A DNA stretch of 64,000 bases from Verticillium longisporum (Eukaryota; Ascomycota; Sordariomycetes; Glomerellales; Plectosphaerellaceae), in assembly GCA_019188255.1 (NCBI GenBank), contig JAETXT010000006.1, positions 124,001 through 188,000 of the forward strand, in the 5' to 3' direction. This document shows positions 31,381 to 43,326 of the stretch, piece by piece. Position numbers and translations under genes: made by a program. The notes under the pieces were generated by a model. It saw only the letters and a list, made by a program, of their open reading frames with translations, ran no database searches and had not been told where the DNA came from. The first letter of the stretch is position 1. Every line of letters starts with the position of its first letter.

Positions 31381-32679
31381 ATGGAGCTCCCGCGCTACCT
31401 CCGCCGCCCGCCCATCCGCACCTTCGCCCTGAGGCCCCTCTTGATCCCGCTTCCCCTCCTCGCTGTGCTGACGCTTGCCGTCATTGTGGTTCATGCCGAT
31501 GTCAACACGGCTCTCCTATTCTCGCAATGCCACGCGCGATCACGCCTCCCGTCTGTCTCGTGGATCCCCGGTCTCGGCGCCACCCTCTGCTTCGCCCTCT
31601 CCTTCTTCCAGCTGGCTCTCGCCTCCGTCCGGTCATGGGCAGTCATGGCCGTGAGCCTCAGCTTCCTCGCCGCACTGCTGACCATTACCATTGTCGAATC
31701 ATCCCGTAACGGCAGCCGCCCGAACTGGCTGCTGCGCCGTCTCATGCTGCTCTGGCTCGTCATGAACCTCCTCGGCGGCTCCATCATCTGGCAGCTCCTC
31801 ATCGTCGGCAGCTTCATGCTGCAGATGGGCCGTGAGGTCCGCTTCAATCCCACCAACCGCCGCCGCCGCCTGCGCCACGCATCCTCGGCCTCGAGCTCGA
31901 GCTCCTCCAACGACGAAGAGTCTGCCGCACTCGCCGCCGCCGCCGCCGCCGCCGAAGAAGAAGAAGAAGTCGAGCCTGAGGCCGAGTCTCTCACCGCCGA
32001 GGAGGCCCTCGAGCGCAAACTCCGCCGCCGCCACCTCGAGACCGACGCCGACGCAGTCGCCATCCCCGACGCCGTCGCTCTCGGCTTCGTCCTGCCCTCC
32101 ATCCTCATGCTCATCTACAACACCCCCGCCACCATCGGCCTCTGGCTCCTCTTCCCCATCTGGGTCTCCCTCTTCCGCCGCGCCGCCAAGACGGCCATCC
32201 ACAGCCTCCAGCCCCGCCTCTTCCCCAGCCGCCGCCGCCGCCGCTCTGCTCCCTCTTCGAACGGAAGCCACCGTCGCACCCTCGACCTCGAGTCGAACCG
32301 CCCCGCTCTGGCCCTCGTCTACCTCGTGCCCGTCGTCTGCTCGCTCGCGGCCCACATCCACTGGATCTGGAGCCTCACCCGCCGCGACGACCGCCGCGAC
32401 CTGACCAAGAGCACAATCACCATCATCGAGATCGACATGGCCTTCATGGGCGCGACGACCCTCTACTGGCTTCTCGTCGAGGCCGGCCTCAAGGTCGTCC
32501 TCGCCGTCCTTGGCGTCTCCGTCGTCCTCGGCCCGGGAGCCGGCGTCTGCGCGGGCTGGTATCTGCGCGAAAAGGCCATCCGCAAGGGCCACGAGGAGGA
32601 TGTCGAGCTGCTGTACGGACGGCAGAGCTCTGGCGGTGCCGAGGGCGCTGCGAGCGAGCAGACGCCGCTGCTGCAATGA
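31381..32679 (+). CDS. Multipass membrane protein, fungal, unknown function
   Basis: 432 aa, no introns. Roughly eight hydrophobic segments can be seen: about residues 17-39, 61-83, 86-107, 119-147 (one or two), 228-265, 308-332, 345-368 and 369-393. Between the two halves lies a cytosolic-looking loop (about 150-225) with poly-Arg, poly-Ser, poly-Ala and poly-Glu runs. The C-terminus is acidic and ends EQTPLLQ, where the acidic dileucine could direct sorting to vacuole or endosome (inference). GC-rich codons throughout. I do not recognise the family. Confidence 0.8.
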   Translation: MELPRYLRRPPIRTFALRPLLIPLPLLAVLTLAVIVVHADVNTALLFSQCHARSRLPSVSWIPGLGATLCFALSFFQLALASVRSWAVMAVSLSFLAALLTITIVESSRNGSRPNWLLRRLMLLWLVMNLLGGSIIWQLLIVGSFMLQMGREVRFNPTNRRRRLRHASSASSSSSSNDEESAALAAAAAAAEEEEEVEPEAESLTAEEALERKLRRRHLETDADAVAIPDAVALGFVLPSILMLIYNTPATIGLWLLFPIWVSLFRRAAKTAIHSLQPRLFPSRRRRRSAPSSNGSHRRTLDLESNRPALALVYLVPVVCSLAAHIHWIWSLTRRDDRRDLTKSTITIIEIDMAFMGATTLYWLLVEAGLKVVLAVLGVSVVLGPGAGVCAGWYLREKAIRKGHEEDVELLYGRQSSGGAEGAASEQTPLLQ

Positions 32680-33565
32680 ACCGGCTTTCACGTCCTGCCC
32701 GTCCCCCATCGCGCATAGCACACACATCACGATACCCTCTTTCTCTGCCGCACGTTTTCAAGGGCGGCTTTTATGTGGCATAGGTTCGTTTGGAACAAAT
32801 TCGCAGTCAGTCAAACATTACGATTATCATTCATCATGTGGTAGCCAAATCAAGTGTCTTTCTTGTCTTGTCTTGTGATCAAGGAATGACCCCCGTCGTG
32901 ACCTAGGTGGTACATACAATAGCGTGAGGGCAAGGCATGCAAAACCCATGGCTGCACGAGGGAAGAGAAAGCACACGTACTTTCGGACACAGGTCTTTGT
33001 ATAAAAGGGTAATAAGTCCTTCCTACACAAACGCCATGCCTCCCGTATATCTCCATCTACCAGCACGCCATGAGTAAAAGGAGATGTCACCTAATCACAC
33101 TCGCGCGAGCAGATGGGTGTGGAAAACCTCTAAATAGATCAAGAATGATAAAAGCAAATGACAAAAAAACCATTGGTAGCTATCATGGTATAAATGGTAG
33201 ACGAAGAAATGAGAAGATGTGGGTGGCAGGGGTGAGGATGGGGGTTTGAAAACAGAAAGGAAAATAAAAATATCAATGAGGGCGGTCGCCTCCGTGGTAT
33301 CATAGAAGATGGATTGGAGTTTGTTTGGGTTCTCGTCCATTGAACAAAGTCTTTGGTCTGCACCCTACTTTTTTTTTCTCTTTCGCCGTGTTTCGTATCC
33401 GTATCCGTTTCGGTCAGGAATATCTTCTTGCTTTTCGTGTTTTACGCTTCCCGTCTGTTGCTCCCCGCGGCGTATCGCTTTGCTTACGATTGCCTTCTCT
33501 TTGTAGGTGAGGTAGTTGGTCAACTCAAGAGTGCCCCAAGGCATCCGGCCTCGTAGCCTGACGCT
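32680..33565. other. Intergenic, convergent 3' ends
   Basis: 886 bp between convergent genes, AT-richer than its neighbours, holding 3' UTRs. No supported gene. Confidence 0.6.
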
Positions 33566-35498
33566 TCATGCCGCCTTGACGTCCCCAACCGGCACATGTG
33601 CCTCCGGCAGCACCGAGCCCTCATCCTTGCGCTTGCTGCCGAGACGATCACACCACTCCTCGGCGCTGACAATGGTTCCGTCAATGACGCCGCTGACCTG
33701 GGTGATCATGTCGAGGCCCTCCTTGGCCAGGACAAGCACCCTGTTGGCGCCCTCGCGTGTCATCTCCTCCTGCTGCCTCTCGCCTCCCTCCTGGTTCTGC
33801 TGCTGCTCGACCATGCTCGCATAGCGGAAGCGCTGCGGCAGACTGGTGATCTGTCGGTGGACCAAGACCCGTGCGTTCTCGGGGAGCGCTCCGCCGGCGT
33901 ACTTGGACACGGTCTCGATGGCGGCCTGCAGGTTCTTGAGGATATCGGCCTTGAGCGCCGTGATCCTGGCGGCGAGCACAGTGGGGTCTTCCTGGTGTTC
34001 CGTATCGTTGGAGGTGCGGCCATCAACTTCCATAGTCTCACCGTCAGGCGATTGCTCGGCCTTGACTTCCTGGCCAGGGCCGGCAGCCTTGTCGTACTGT
34101 TCAAGTGTCGTCTTGAGATGGCCGACGACGCCGCCAATGTGGTCGTTGGCCAGTCGGAGCCATCGCAGGCAATACTTCAGGCTTCGGAGGCTTTCCTTGC
34201 TCATTGACACGGCTAGACCAGACGTTGAGATGACCAGACGGGACTTGCGCGCCTCAGCTGCGCTACCCCTCTGGGCATTCTGCTTGTCATCTTCGGTGTA
34301 GGCTGGAGAGCGAGACTCGTCGTAAGCGGGGAGTGTATCAATGGTGCTGGCCCTAGACAGGCGTCTGTCGTGTTTGAAAAGGTACGAGGCGCGGTTCGGT
34401 TCCTGTTCGGCAACAGCCGCGGCGGCGAGGATATGCGCAGCGGGATCCACGACGACGCCGACCATGTCGTCGCCCCTGACCTTCCTCCTCTTATTTGAGC
34501 TACCCTGACCAGCCTCAAGGTCCGAAGGCCGGCGACCTTCACCCAAGAACCACCTGACTCCACCCTCAACACCAGTAACGCGGCCCACCGATCCAACGGT
34601 ATTCGCAATGGGCGTGAGGTAGCCTTCGACGTACTCGGCGCTCGTCTTGAAGCGAGGCGAGAAGTTCTTGGAGTTGTTGTAAGCCGAGGTGGCACCTTCG
34701 ATGGTGGTCGCAAGCAAAGGGTGGGATGTTGTGAGGAGCGAGAAGAGCGGCTCTTGTTGAGGTGACTGGGTGTTTGTGCTAGAACGCGCCGCGAGCGACA
34801 GGGCCGGTGACCCTGTGGGAAGGGGGGTGCTCCTACTAGGGGGAGAGTTGACAAAGTCTGGGGAAACGTGTGTTAGTGAAATGGCCAAGCCAGCAAGCAT
34901 TCCAACGTCACCCACCTGCTCTGAGATCTCCCAAGGCTTCAGCTGCCAGCCGCACTTCTGGGTCGTCCAGGCTGACGCTGACGCTTCGCGCGTCATACAA
35001 CCTGTCAGGCGAGGTGCCAGTGTGACTGTTGCCGGCGCTGGAGGTGGTGTCCACATCCATCTTGGCGGGAGACTGGACAGCCTGCTGAACATGGCTCGGA
35101 GTGTAGTAGGTCGTGAACGGGTTCATGCTCGGCCAGTGCGTGATGGCGGGCGCCGCAGGTTCCTGGGAGGCAGGCGCCGTCTTTGTGGTTGCACTGGATG
35201 AGATTGAAGTCGAGGTTGACGGCCGCGAAGTCGGGATCGGGGGAGGGTTGCGGGAGGGCGGGGGCGGGCCGGTCAGGGACGATAGCGAGGGCAGCTTGTT
35301 GGACGCGGGATCATGGTGAACGGCAGCTGGCGGTAGGATGGGTGGCAGGAGTTCGGCGCGGGATTGCGGATGGTTCTGATAGCTCGGAGGCGCATAGGAC
35401 GGCGGTGAGGAGAGGTCGCGTGTCGGATCGAAGCGGTTCTGTTTAGAGGAGGGCCGTTGCCGTTCGCCAGGCCGCGGCAGCATATGATTGGGATCCAT
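33566..35498 (-). CDS. OPI1: Opi1-family transcriptional regulator (CCG-8 orthologue)
   Basis: Exons 34916-35498 and 33566-34857 (intron 58 bp) encode 624 aa. Opi1 represses phospholipid-synthesis genes in yeast; the Neurospora homologue CCG-8 is clock-controlled and linked to azole response. Visible features: a Pro/Ser-rich N-terminus, the conserved DPEVRLAAEALGDL segment bridging the intron, SPRFKTSAEYVEGYLTPIANTVGSVGRVTGVEGGVRWFLG, a basic NKRRKVR (likely nuclear signal), and the C-terminal SLRSLKYCLRWLRLANDHIGGVV helix with VISTSGLAVSMSKESL. The long 5' region (to 38455) fits a regulated gene. Confidence 0.9.
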
Positions 35499-38455
35499 TG
35501 AGGGTCGAGGGTCGTCTATGTCGCAGCACTAAAGTGTGTCTCTGTCGAGGAATGCCAGTGATGGCATGCCCGTGCGGCAGCGACGACAGCGACAGTGACA
35601 GCGACAGTGACAGCGACAGCGACGAGTCGAGGAACCACGGGACGCCCCTACGTCGTAGATTGGCACGGGCGACGTCGAGACGAAGGGGGTTGACGAAGGT
35701 GCCTGGCAAGGCGCAATGTCAGGATTGCATGGAGGAGAGGAGGGGGTGGAGGAAGTCGATGAGGGAGCGGCGGCGGGTACGATGGGTCGGATGATGTAGA
35801 ACAGAGAGTGCGGTGTAACCGGCTAACGGGGTGACGAGTCGATGAGAGCGACGGGAGGCGAGACTCTCGACCAGGGCCACGGGATGTGTAACGGTGGAGG
35901 AGGAAGAAAGAACAGGAAAGTATTGGGACGGGGGAGCGGGAGATGGGGAATTGGGGGGGGTGGAAGGAGAGAGGAGGCGAAGACCGATGGGATTGGGATG
36001 TAGGCAGTAGGTATCGGGCGAGAGAATGAGGGAAGTGGTAAAGCCGCCTGGCAGCCTGCCTGCTAAACAAGCCTTTGGGGGGGGTTAGTGAAGCGACCTG
36101 ATGGGGCTGTCGCGCCGTGAGCGTCAGTCAGCTGTTTGCTGCAGGCTCAGTCTAGGTTTAGGGGGGGGTGGGAAATGGTTCCCAGTCGTGGGGGGCTTTT
36201 GGGGGGGTCTATCGGGTGCTAGCTGATCCATATGGACGGCCGCTGCAGGGTCCGAGGCACTGGAGCGCCCCGTTTTAGTGATTACTCGCTCGGCTGGCTG
36301 CTGCTGCGAGGTACCTACCCACTCCTCTTGTCGTCTGAAAATGGATGGCCTCTTTGCTTGTGACGAGTCATCACCTCAAGATGCAAATCCGGCAATTCTC
36401 TGTCAATTCATTCATTCATTCACCCCAGTCGCTTCGTGACCCCTGCCGCAGAATGCCATCACAGGCGAAGAAAAATAAGTGCCTTCTCCTTCTCCTCCTT
36501 TTCGTCAGCCGCTGGCCGCATCAACACCGATAGTGGCCCAGGCTCGAGTCACAAGCAGGTACAGGGAGGGGGGAAGCGAGGGAGCGACGGCGGGCGACTG
36601 TACAAGAGAGGGCCCCGGCGCGAAAAGGGCTGCAAAAGCTGGGGAAGCACGTGTCAGAGAATTGGGTTTGCGTTGCCATCATCACATGCGAAGCGGCTGA
36701 TCTCTGGCGCCAAGACATGAGTACTTGCCGTTACTGCGCCCCAGCACATGTGCACCACGTACCTTAACAGCAGCGACCGTCATCAGATGTCAGCTCGAGA
36801 TTACGGTCACGACGGGGCGCCCAGCCGGCAATCGGCTCCAGGCACACACCCAGCGACACCCGACACTGGTTGGAAGCGGTGCTTTTCCGTTTGGCTCGTG
36901 GGAGCGCCAACACTCGGCTCGCCAACAAAGAGGAAGGTCGGACGCTTTCACGATGGGCGAACTTGACTTGAGAGGCTACAGGCGATTCTTGAATTGCCGA
37001 CCGGTCTTTTTCGCTGCCTGCAGCCCCTTTCCTGTTTGGACATTCGCCCGTCCCATCCCCACCTGCATGTGCCTAAAGGGGATACAGGGCGAACGGATGT
37101 ACACTGAAAACCTAACACACATAGACCCCCCTTAGAGTGAGCTTGTGAAGGTGGCAACTAGGAAGTTGTCTGCAATGCCTACCAGCCAAAAAATTAAAAA
37201 TTGGGCAGATACTGTAAAGATCAGCGAGACGATGCCTTCCTCTGTACCCATCACACCTGACAGATTGTCTTGTCAAATCCATTCACCCTGCCCCGTTTCG
37301 CTGATCAAGTATGCCAGGATGGGGGAGGGGGTGGGCGGACGAGTAAGCAAGAGGTGGCCTGTGAAGGAGCTCATGTGACGACATTCTGGGGATCGTTTGG
37401 ACCGACCAAGTGGATGCCGTCGACTGCGGTCACTGTCATCAGGTCACCAAAACGGAAAGCTTCTCATCCGTCGGCTGCATTACAAGCGAGGGCCATTGGG
37501 GTCCTTGGGTCCTTGACACATAGGGACGCATGCACGACTTTTCCCGAGGTTGGCCTGCGCCCGTGTTACAGCTGATGAGGCTGTTCGAGGCTCGTGAGAG
37601 CTGCCTCGAGTCAATGCAACGGCGACACTGATGCCACCCTTCGCGACAGACGTTCGGCCGAGTCGAACAACACCTCGGGAACCCTACCCTGACCAGATCT
37701 CATCCGATTTACTCGCCTTGGCCGAGAAACCACATGCTCACGCACAACTGTGTCCCCCTGTCGGCCAAATAAAACTATGTCCGGTGCCTCTGACGCCGCC
37801 AACGCAACTGCTTCCACCCGAAGGTGAAACGACTGCAAGGGCAGCTCTTATGGCACCGAGCTTGCGCTTCGTCCTCTGCGCGCCTCAGCATCGCCAACTT
37901 CAACAACTGCTTCACGGCTGGTGTACCGACAGAATGCCGGCACCGGTTGTGGTAATGCTGAGCTGCACTGTCTAAATTGGGCGCGGTGGTGAGAAGAGAA
38001 GAAGGAACCTGCCACGCGAGGGCCGTCCTGAAATTTTCTCTTCAATGAATGAGAGATGGCCCAAAGTGGACCTCGATCATGTGACCTTGTCATTGAGCAT
38101 TGATGCTTTGGAGGTTTATCTTATCAAGAAATCAAGCCTCCGACTGCTGGCGTGACAAGGTTGGTCTGTGCGTCCTGACACCGCATCCACGACGAGCAAG
38201 CTACTCCTGAGAGCCAGAGCATCTTCCTGGCCTCAAGGATCGCTGTCCAGGCAGCACCCGCATCGCCCTTTGCTCGCCCACGACACTGTGCCTCCGACAC
38301 GCTTGGGAACTCCCACGATATACTCCCTGACCATATGTGCATGTCTCGGACATCTTGTACCTCTCCCACGCCTGGCTCACGCGCCAATTGATCGCAAGCC
38401 CACCGAGAACGACCCCTCCTTATACACTGTCCTCCAGAGAGATACAAGCACCACC
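35499..38455. other. Long divergent intergenic region, no supported gene
   Basis: Nearly 3 kb between the divergent OPI1 and APM1 starts. It contains G- and C-rich tracts (36065-36215) and many short chance ORFs, none with family features. It probably holds long 5' leaders and regulatory DNA of OPI1. Confidence 0.55.
35584..35624. repeat. 12-bp tandem repeat GACAGCGACAGT in the OPI1 leader
   Basis: About three and a half copies, 85 bp upstream of the OPI1 ATG. In one plus frame it would read (SD)n, but no gene supports that frame. Confidence 0.7.
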
Positions 38456-39857
38456 ATGGCGTCTGCCGTCTTCTTCCTCGACCTCAAGGGCAAGACCCTC
38501 TTGGCGAGGAACTACCGAGGTGACATTCCCATGTCCGCTGTCGAGCAGTTCCCCGTTCTGCTCAGCGAAGCCGAAGAAGAGTCCTCCGCCGTGCCTCCTT
38601 GCTTCTCCCACGAGGGCATCAACTATCTCTACATCCGCCACAACAACCTGTACCTTCTCGCCCTGACGAAACGAAACACAAACGCCGCCGAAATTCTGCT
38701 CTTCCTACACAAGATTGTCGAGGTCTTTACCGAGTACTTCAAGGCCCTCGAGGAGGAATCGATCCGCGACAACTTTGTCGTTATTTACGAGCTGCTCGAC
38801 GAGATGATGGACTTTGGCTACCCGCAAACCACCGAGTCCAAGATTTTGCAAGAGTACATCACCCAGGAGTCGCACAAGCTCGATATTCAAGCCCGACCGC
38901 CCATCGCTGTCACGAACGCCGTGTCTTGGCGATCAGAGGGTATCCGTTACCGCAAGAACGAGGTCTTCCTTGACGTTGTCGAGTCCCTCAACCTGCTCGT
39001 CGGCGCCAACGGCAACGTTCTGCGTTCGGAAATTCTCGGTGCCGTCAAGATGAAGTGTTACCTCAGCGGTATGCCCGAGTTGCGCCTCGGTCTCAATGAC
39101 AAGGTCATGTTCGAAACGACGGGGCGCACGACCCGCGGCAAGGCCATTGAGATGGAAGATGTCAAGTTCCACCAGTGCGTGCGGCTCTCGCGCTTCGAAA
39201 ACGACCGCACCATTTCCTTTATCCCTCCCGACGGCGAGTTCGAGCTCATGAGCTACCGCCTGAACACGCAGGTCAAGCCGCTGATTTGGGTCGAGTGCCT
39301 GGTCGAGTCTCACTCGGGGTCTCGTGTCGAGTACATGCTCAAGGCCAAGGCTCAGTTCAAGCGCCGCAGTACCGCCAACAACGTTGAGATTATCGTTCCC
39401 GTGCCAGACGACGCCGACACACCACGCTTCAGGACGAATATTGGCGCTGTTCACTACGCCCCCGAGCAGAGCGCAATCGTGTGGAAGATTAAGCAGTTTG
39501 GAGGTGGCAAGGAGTTCCTGATGCGCGCTGAGTTGGGTCTGCCCTCTGTCCGAGGTGATGACGAGCATGGTGGTGGTATGACGGGCGGCTTCGGCGGCAG
39601 CATGGGTGGTGTTGGTGCGCCTGGCAAGGGTGCGAAGAGGCCCATCCAGGTCAAGTTTGAAATCCCTTACTTCACGACAAGTGGCATCCAGGTGCGCTAC
39701 TTGAAGATTACAGAACCTAAGGTATGTTACGGGCCCCGGAATCAAGCTGAACGCATCACGGCTGACAACCTTTTAGTTGCAATACCCCTCCTTACCCTGG
39801 GTCAGGTATATCACACAGTCAGGAGACATCGCTGTCAGGCTACCAGACGTGGTCTGA
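38456..39857 (+). CDS. APM1: AP-1 adaptor complex mu subunit
   Basis: Exons 38456-39721 and 39777-39857 encode 448 aa, normal length for mu1. AP-1 sorts cargo into clathrin vesicles at the trans-Golgi and endosomes; mu binds YxxPhi signals. The N-terminal longin domain (MASAVFFLDLKGKTLLARNYRGDIP) is followed by the mu homology domain (about 165-448) with ISFIPPDGEFELMSYRL and the end YITQSGDIAVRLPDVV. A Gly/Met-rich insertion near residues 370-395 is typical of fungi. The last exon after the 55-bp intron (branch GCTGAC) restores the canonical C-terminus. Confidence 0.95.
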
Positions 39858-40800
39858 ACGAGGAGCAGAGGGAAAAGATGCATCAAATCGAGGGGCAGCT
39901 TATGGCCTGCTCTGCACAACGATTCTCGTAGCGAGGGCAGCAACGTCGACAAAGACCGGCCGTGTCTGCAGCCGCCACTTGGCGCGAGTGGGCTCCTAGC
40001 TGGGAGGGAATCCGCTGCATAGTACAGGAGAAGGGCGAGGAGCAGCGGGCGCACCACGAGGTCGCCGCGAGCTGTTTATGAAAGGCGATGATGTGGCATA
40101 GAACATAGCAAGACGCAAGGTGCAACGGATAAAACGACTTTCGCCTTTTGCCCCAAACGTCCCTTCGCATTTGCCATGCTTTAGCTCGTCAAGGCTGACG
40201 AATGGAACTAGACATGAAGTACGAGAGGCCGTCGCGACATGCATGTCGTGAGTCGCTGTCAGGGAGCTCACCAACCTTTTATCAGGCCACGAGATGATGG
40301 ATTTGGCACTTCAACAGCATGTGACCCGCAAGGCGGCGTGAGGCGCGCTGCACCGTACATGCCCTCGAAAAGCAAGAAGATTTCGACCGCCAAAGGAACA
40401 TAACGTCTCGCAGGACTTGCGCTGGGCGAGGCTTCCAAAAAGGTGGTGCTCGGAATGAGCGAGCCAGTCGGCCCAAGTTGAATTGGTGCTGCTTCGTACT
40501 CCTCAGCTGTCCGTACGAGTCCATGATGCATCGCCTCGCTAGATTACAACGCCTCGCTACTGGATGCCCCAATCTTGCGCGCAATCGCAAAGCCAGATGC
40601 CGGGCACACTCTGCCACAAATTTGACGTGGTGCTTCCGGCAGTCAATCCTCCCCAGCACCTTCTATCTTTTGTCGCCACTAGTACAGTGTATCCTTCCCA
40701 AAGATTACGCCAGCTCTCCCGAAATATCCATGTTGTCGCAGCCGTTGAGGCAAATACGAGCCCTTGTTGAATGGATATCGTCCAGATCTAACACGTCCGC
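39858..40800. other. Intergenic, convergent 3' ends, nothing recognised
   Basis: 943 bp between convergent genes; short ORFs only. Confidence 0.6.
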
Positions 40801-42393
40801 TCACACCCTCGCCTTCTTTGACGCTCTCTCCTCCCCATCATCCCCCGTAGCCGAGCCCTGCGCCTTCACGTGCGCGAGCGCAATGGCCTCGAGCAGGAGC
40901 TTCTTTTCACCGAGTCTCACCACCACAGCCATCCGTCGGCGGGCGGGGAGGTCCGCCTCGGCCAGCAGCTTCTCGTCCGTCTCGATGGAGGTCGGGTACT
41001 GCGCGAGCCGCACCTTGAGTACCTCGGCGATGACGGCGTCGCAAATCTCGTCGCGCTTGCGCTTGTCGGGGATGCGCTCGCTGTCGAGTTTCTTCACGGC
41101 CTTCAGGAACTCCTTGAGCTGCTCGACGAGCTCGGGCGAGACTTCGCGCAGGGCGGCAGGGGCTGTGAAGCGGCCGTCGGGGCCGGGCTCGCCCGAGTCG
41201 CGCTCTATGACAAAATAGTCTTCAATTTCCTCGTCGTCAATCTGGCTCTCCTGTACGCACGGTCAAGTTGAGTTTTTTTGCTTGAGGGAGGGCCGGTTAG
41301 ACTTACGACTTGTTTCCAAGCTTCAGCAGAGAGACTGAGGCAGGAGACGATGACCTCCTTGACGAGTGTCCACGGCACCTCGACAACGTCGTAACGACTG
41401 TGCTCCGGCGTGACGTAGCCATACCGCCTCAGCAGCTCCGATGTCGGCAGGGGTCCGTAGTAGTTGAGAATTTGGCCACCAGCCTTGATGTCGGCGCGAA
41501 TGGCTGTCGCTTCGAGGCTTTCTCCGTGGTTGATGTGCGCCTGGAATGTCATGATCAGTCCCTGGTGCACAACCGGAAGTGGAGCGTGAAGTGGTGGCAA
41601 GTACGAACATTAAACTCGGCGTTCGCATTCAGGGTATCCGCCATGGGCACCATGCCCAGCATCGTCCTGCCCTCTCGATCTTCGACCCAGCCGTCCTCCT
41701 CGTTCTCGTTCTCGTCGTCATTCTCGAGATCGAAAGCATACGCCATGATGGTGCTGCCCATGCGATGCGCCAGGTGCAGGAGCTCATCCTCAGTGGGCTG
41801 GGCGGCGCCCTCGGGGTAGAAGATGGCGGGGTTCGCCTGCACGATGGGCAGGATCTTGGAGCGGAACATGGCGTCGCTCTCGACCTTGCCAATCTTCTCA
41901 GCCGTCAGAGAGGTGCCTTGGAGCTCGAGGAGCTCGCCGTCGGACCAGAAGATGGGCGTGTCGAACTGCTGCGGCAAAATGTCGAAGTAGGGCCTCCATC
42001 GCGAGGCATCCCCCTGCAGGACTTCGTACAGCATGACGAGGATCAGCTGGCCCCAAGAATCCAAGGGCTCGGCGTTGTCGTCCATCTCATCGATGGAGCC
42101 ATCGAAGACTTGAGGCAGCTTCTGGGGAAGCTCAGACGTCAGAACGTTGATAATGGCCTGACGGGGTATTGTGAAGAGGGTTGTCTCTTCAGGGATATCA
42201 CGCGTAGCGACTGTCGCCATGTTAGTATGTGTATATTCAGAAGGCAAGGGTGAGCCTGTGGGGTCTCACTGATGCCGCGACCGGCGGCCTGCGGCCTCAG
42301 GTCGACGATCTGCAGGAGGTCATCGCGGAACTCGCCGCCAGCGGTCTTGAACCACTGCAGAAAGCGATCCGACAGAGCCTGAAAGTCGTCCAT
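40801..42393 (-). CDS. RKM4: SET-domain ribosomal lysine methyltransferase, RKM4/SETD6-like
   Basis: Exons 42270-42393, 41609-42210, 41307-41540 and 40801-41250 (introns 59, 68 and 56 bp) encode 469 aa. The split SET domain starts with GRGIIATRDIPEETTLFTIP and closes with MADTLNANAEFN, INHGESLEATAIRADIKAGGQILNYYG and ELLRRYGY (S-adenosylmethionine and substrate sites). A Rubisco-LSMT-type substrate-binding domain follows (DYFVIERDSGEPG onward). An acidic loop, ENDDENENEEDGW, splits the SET fold. Yeast Rkm4 monomethylates 60S protein Rpl42; the same substrate is inferred. The C-terminus is a basic KKARV. Confidence 0.88.
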
Positions 42394-43326
42394 GATGAGT
42401 TTCAACACGGATGATGCAGGCGGCGGGTTGAGATGGGCCGTGGGGAATTGTTCGCCTTTTCGTGAGATGGTGTAGGGAAAATCTGGACTGAGACGGGAAA
42501 GAGTAATGCAGCTCCAGAGGCGAAAGGTTCGCTTCTGCGATTGGCTATTACCGCAAGAGGGTGGATCAGCTTCCCAAGGCCATGAATATGGATGCGCGCG
42601 CGACAGATGCAGAAGCAATATAGTGATGGACGATTGATTGAAGCTATACAGTCTTTCTCTTCTCGTTCTAGCCTTCGCAGTCGATCCATCTGATTCGCTA
42701 TTCCAGAGTTCAGCAGCTCCAATGTCTGTATGCATTGACAAACAGAGATTAAGCTAGCAAGATGTCGTGATATCGTGATGATTTGCGGGGTGAAGCGGCA
42801 AGCGTGGGTCATCCGGGCGCGACATGGGTCCGCACGGTGTGCTCAACATGTAGAGTCAGGTAGTCGGCGCACGCCGGTGGCTACACAGATGCCAGCAAAG
42901 AGAGGTCAGAGACTGTTTATTTTTCTTGCAGCTTCATGACGATCCACTCTGGAGGCCTGTTGAATTCTGAAATATGCGCCTCACTACATGAAGCAGAGTC
43001 TGTGAGGAGGTGCTCTGGCACAACATCCCAAGCAGACAGTGGGGAATCCCGGGCACGGTGACCCCTGCCACTCCGGTCAACCCCCGCAGCCCCGGGCCGG
43101 GCTTTCCCTCCGCCTGTTATCCGCGCCCTTCGACCACACGGCCTCATGAGGCGCCTTCTGATAACATCCAGTGTGTGAATGAACCATCAAGCCGCTCGAT
43201 CCAACAGTCGACTCCAGTCTTCCTCTATCACCACCGATCTGTTCGTACCTAGTGCTCCAGATCCAGATCTAGATTCTCTCACCCAACTTGCTACAACCTT
43301 GCATTGCACATCCCAGCACCAACAAC
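42394..43326. other. Divergent intergenic region
   Basis: 933 bp holding the promoters of the SET methyltransferase and the aldolase genes. No ORF worth calling. CT-rich leader just upstream of 43327. Confidence 0.6.

Noticed and set aside
31699..32730. 343-codon minus-strand frame opposite the membrane protein
   Set aside because: Low-complexity antisense shadow; the plus frame has well-formed membrane segments.
35581..35794. Ser-Asp repeat protein on the plus strand
   Set aside because: The SD run comes from a 12-bp DNA repeat in the OPI1 leader; the frame lacks other gene features.
38933..39745. 270-codon minus frame opposite APM1
   Set aside because: Antisense shadow of a strongly recognised gene.
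41579..42253. 224-codon plus frame opposite the SET methyltransferase
   Set aside because: Antisense shadow; no domain.
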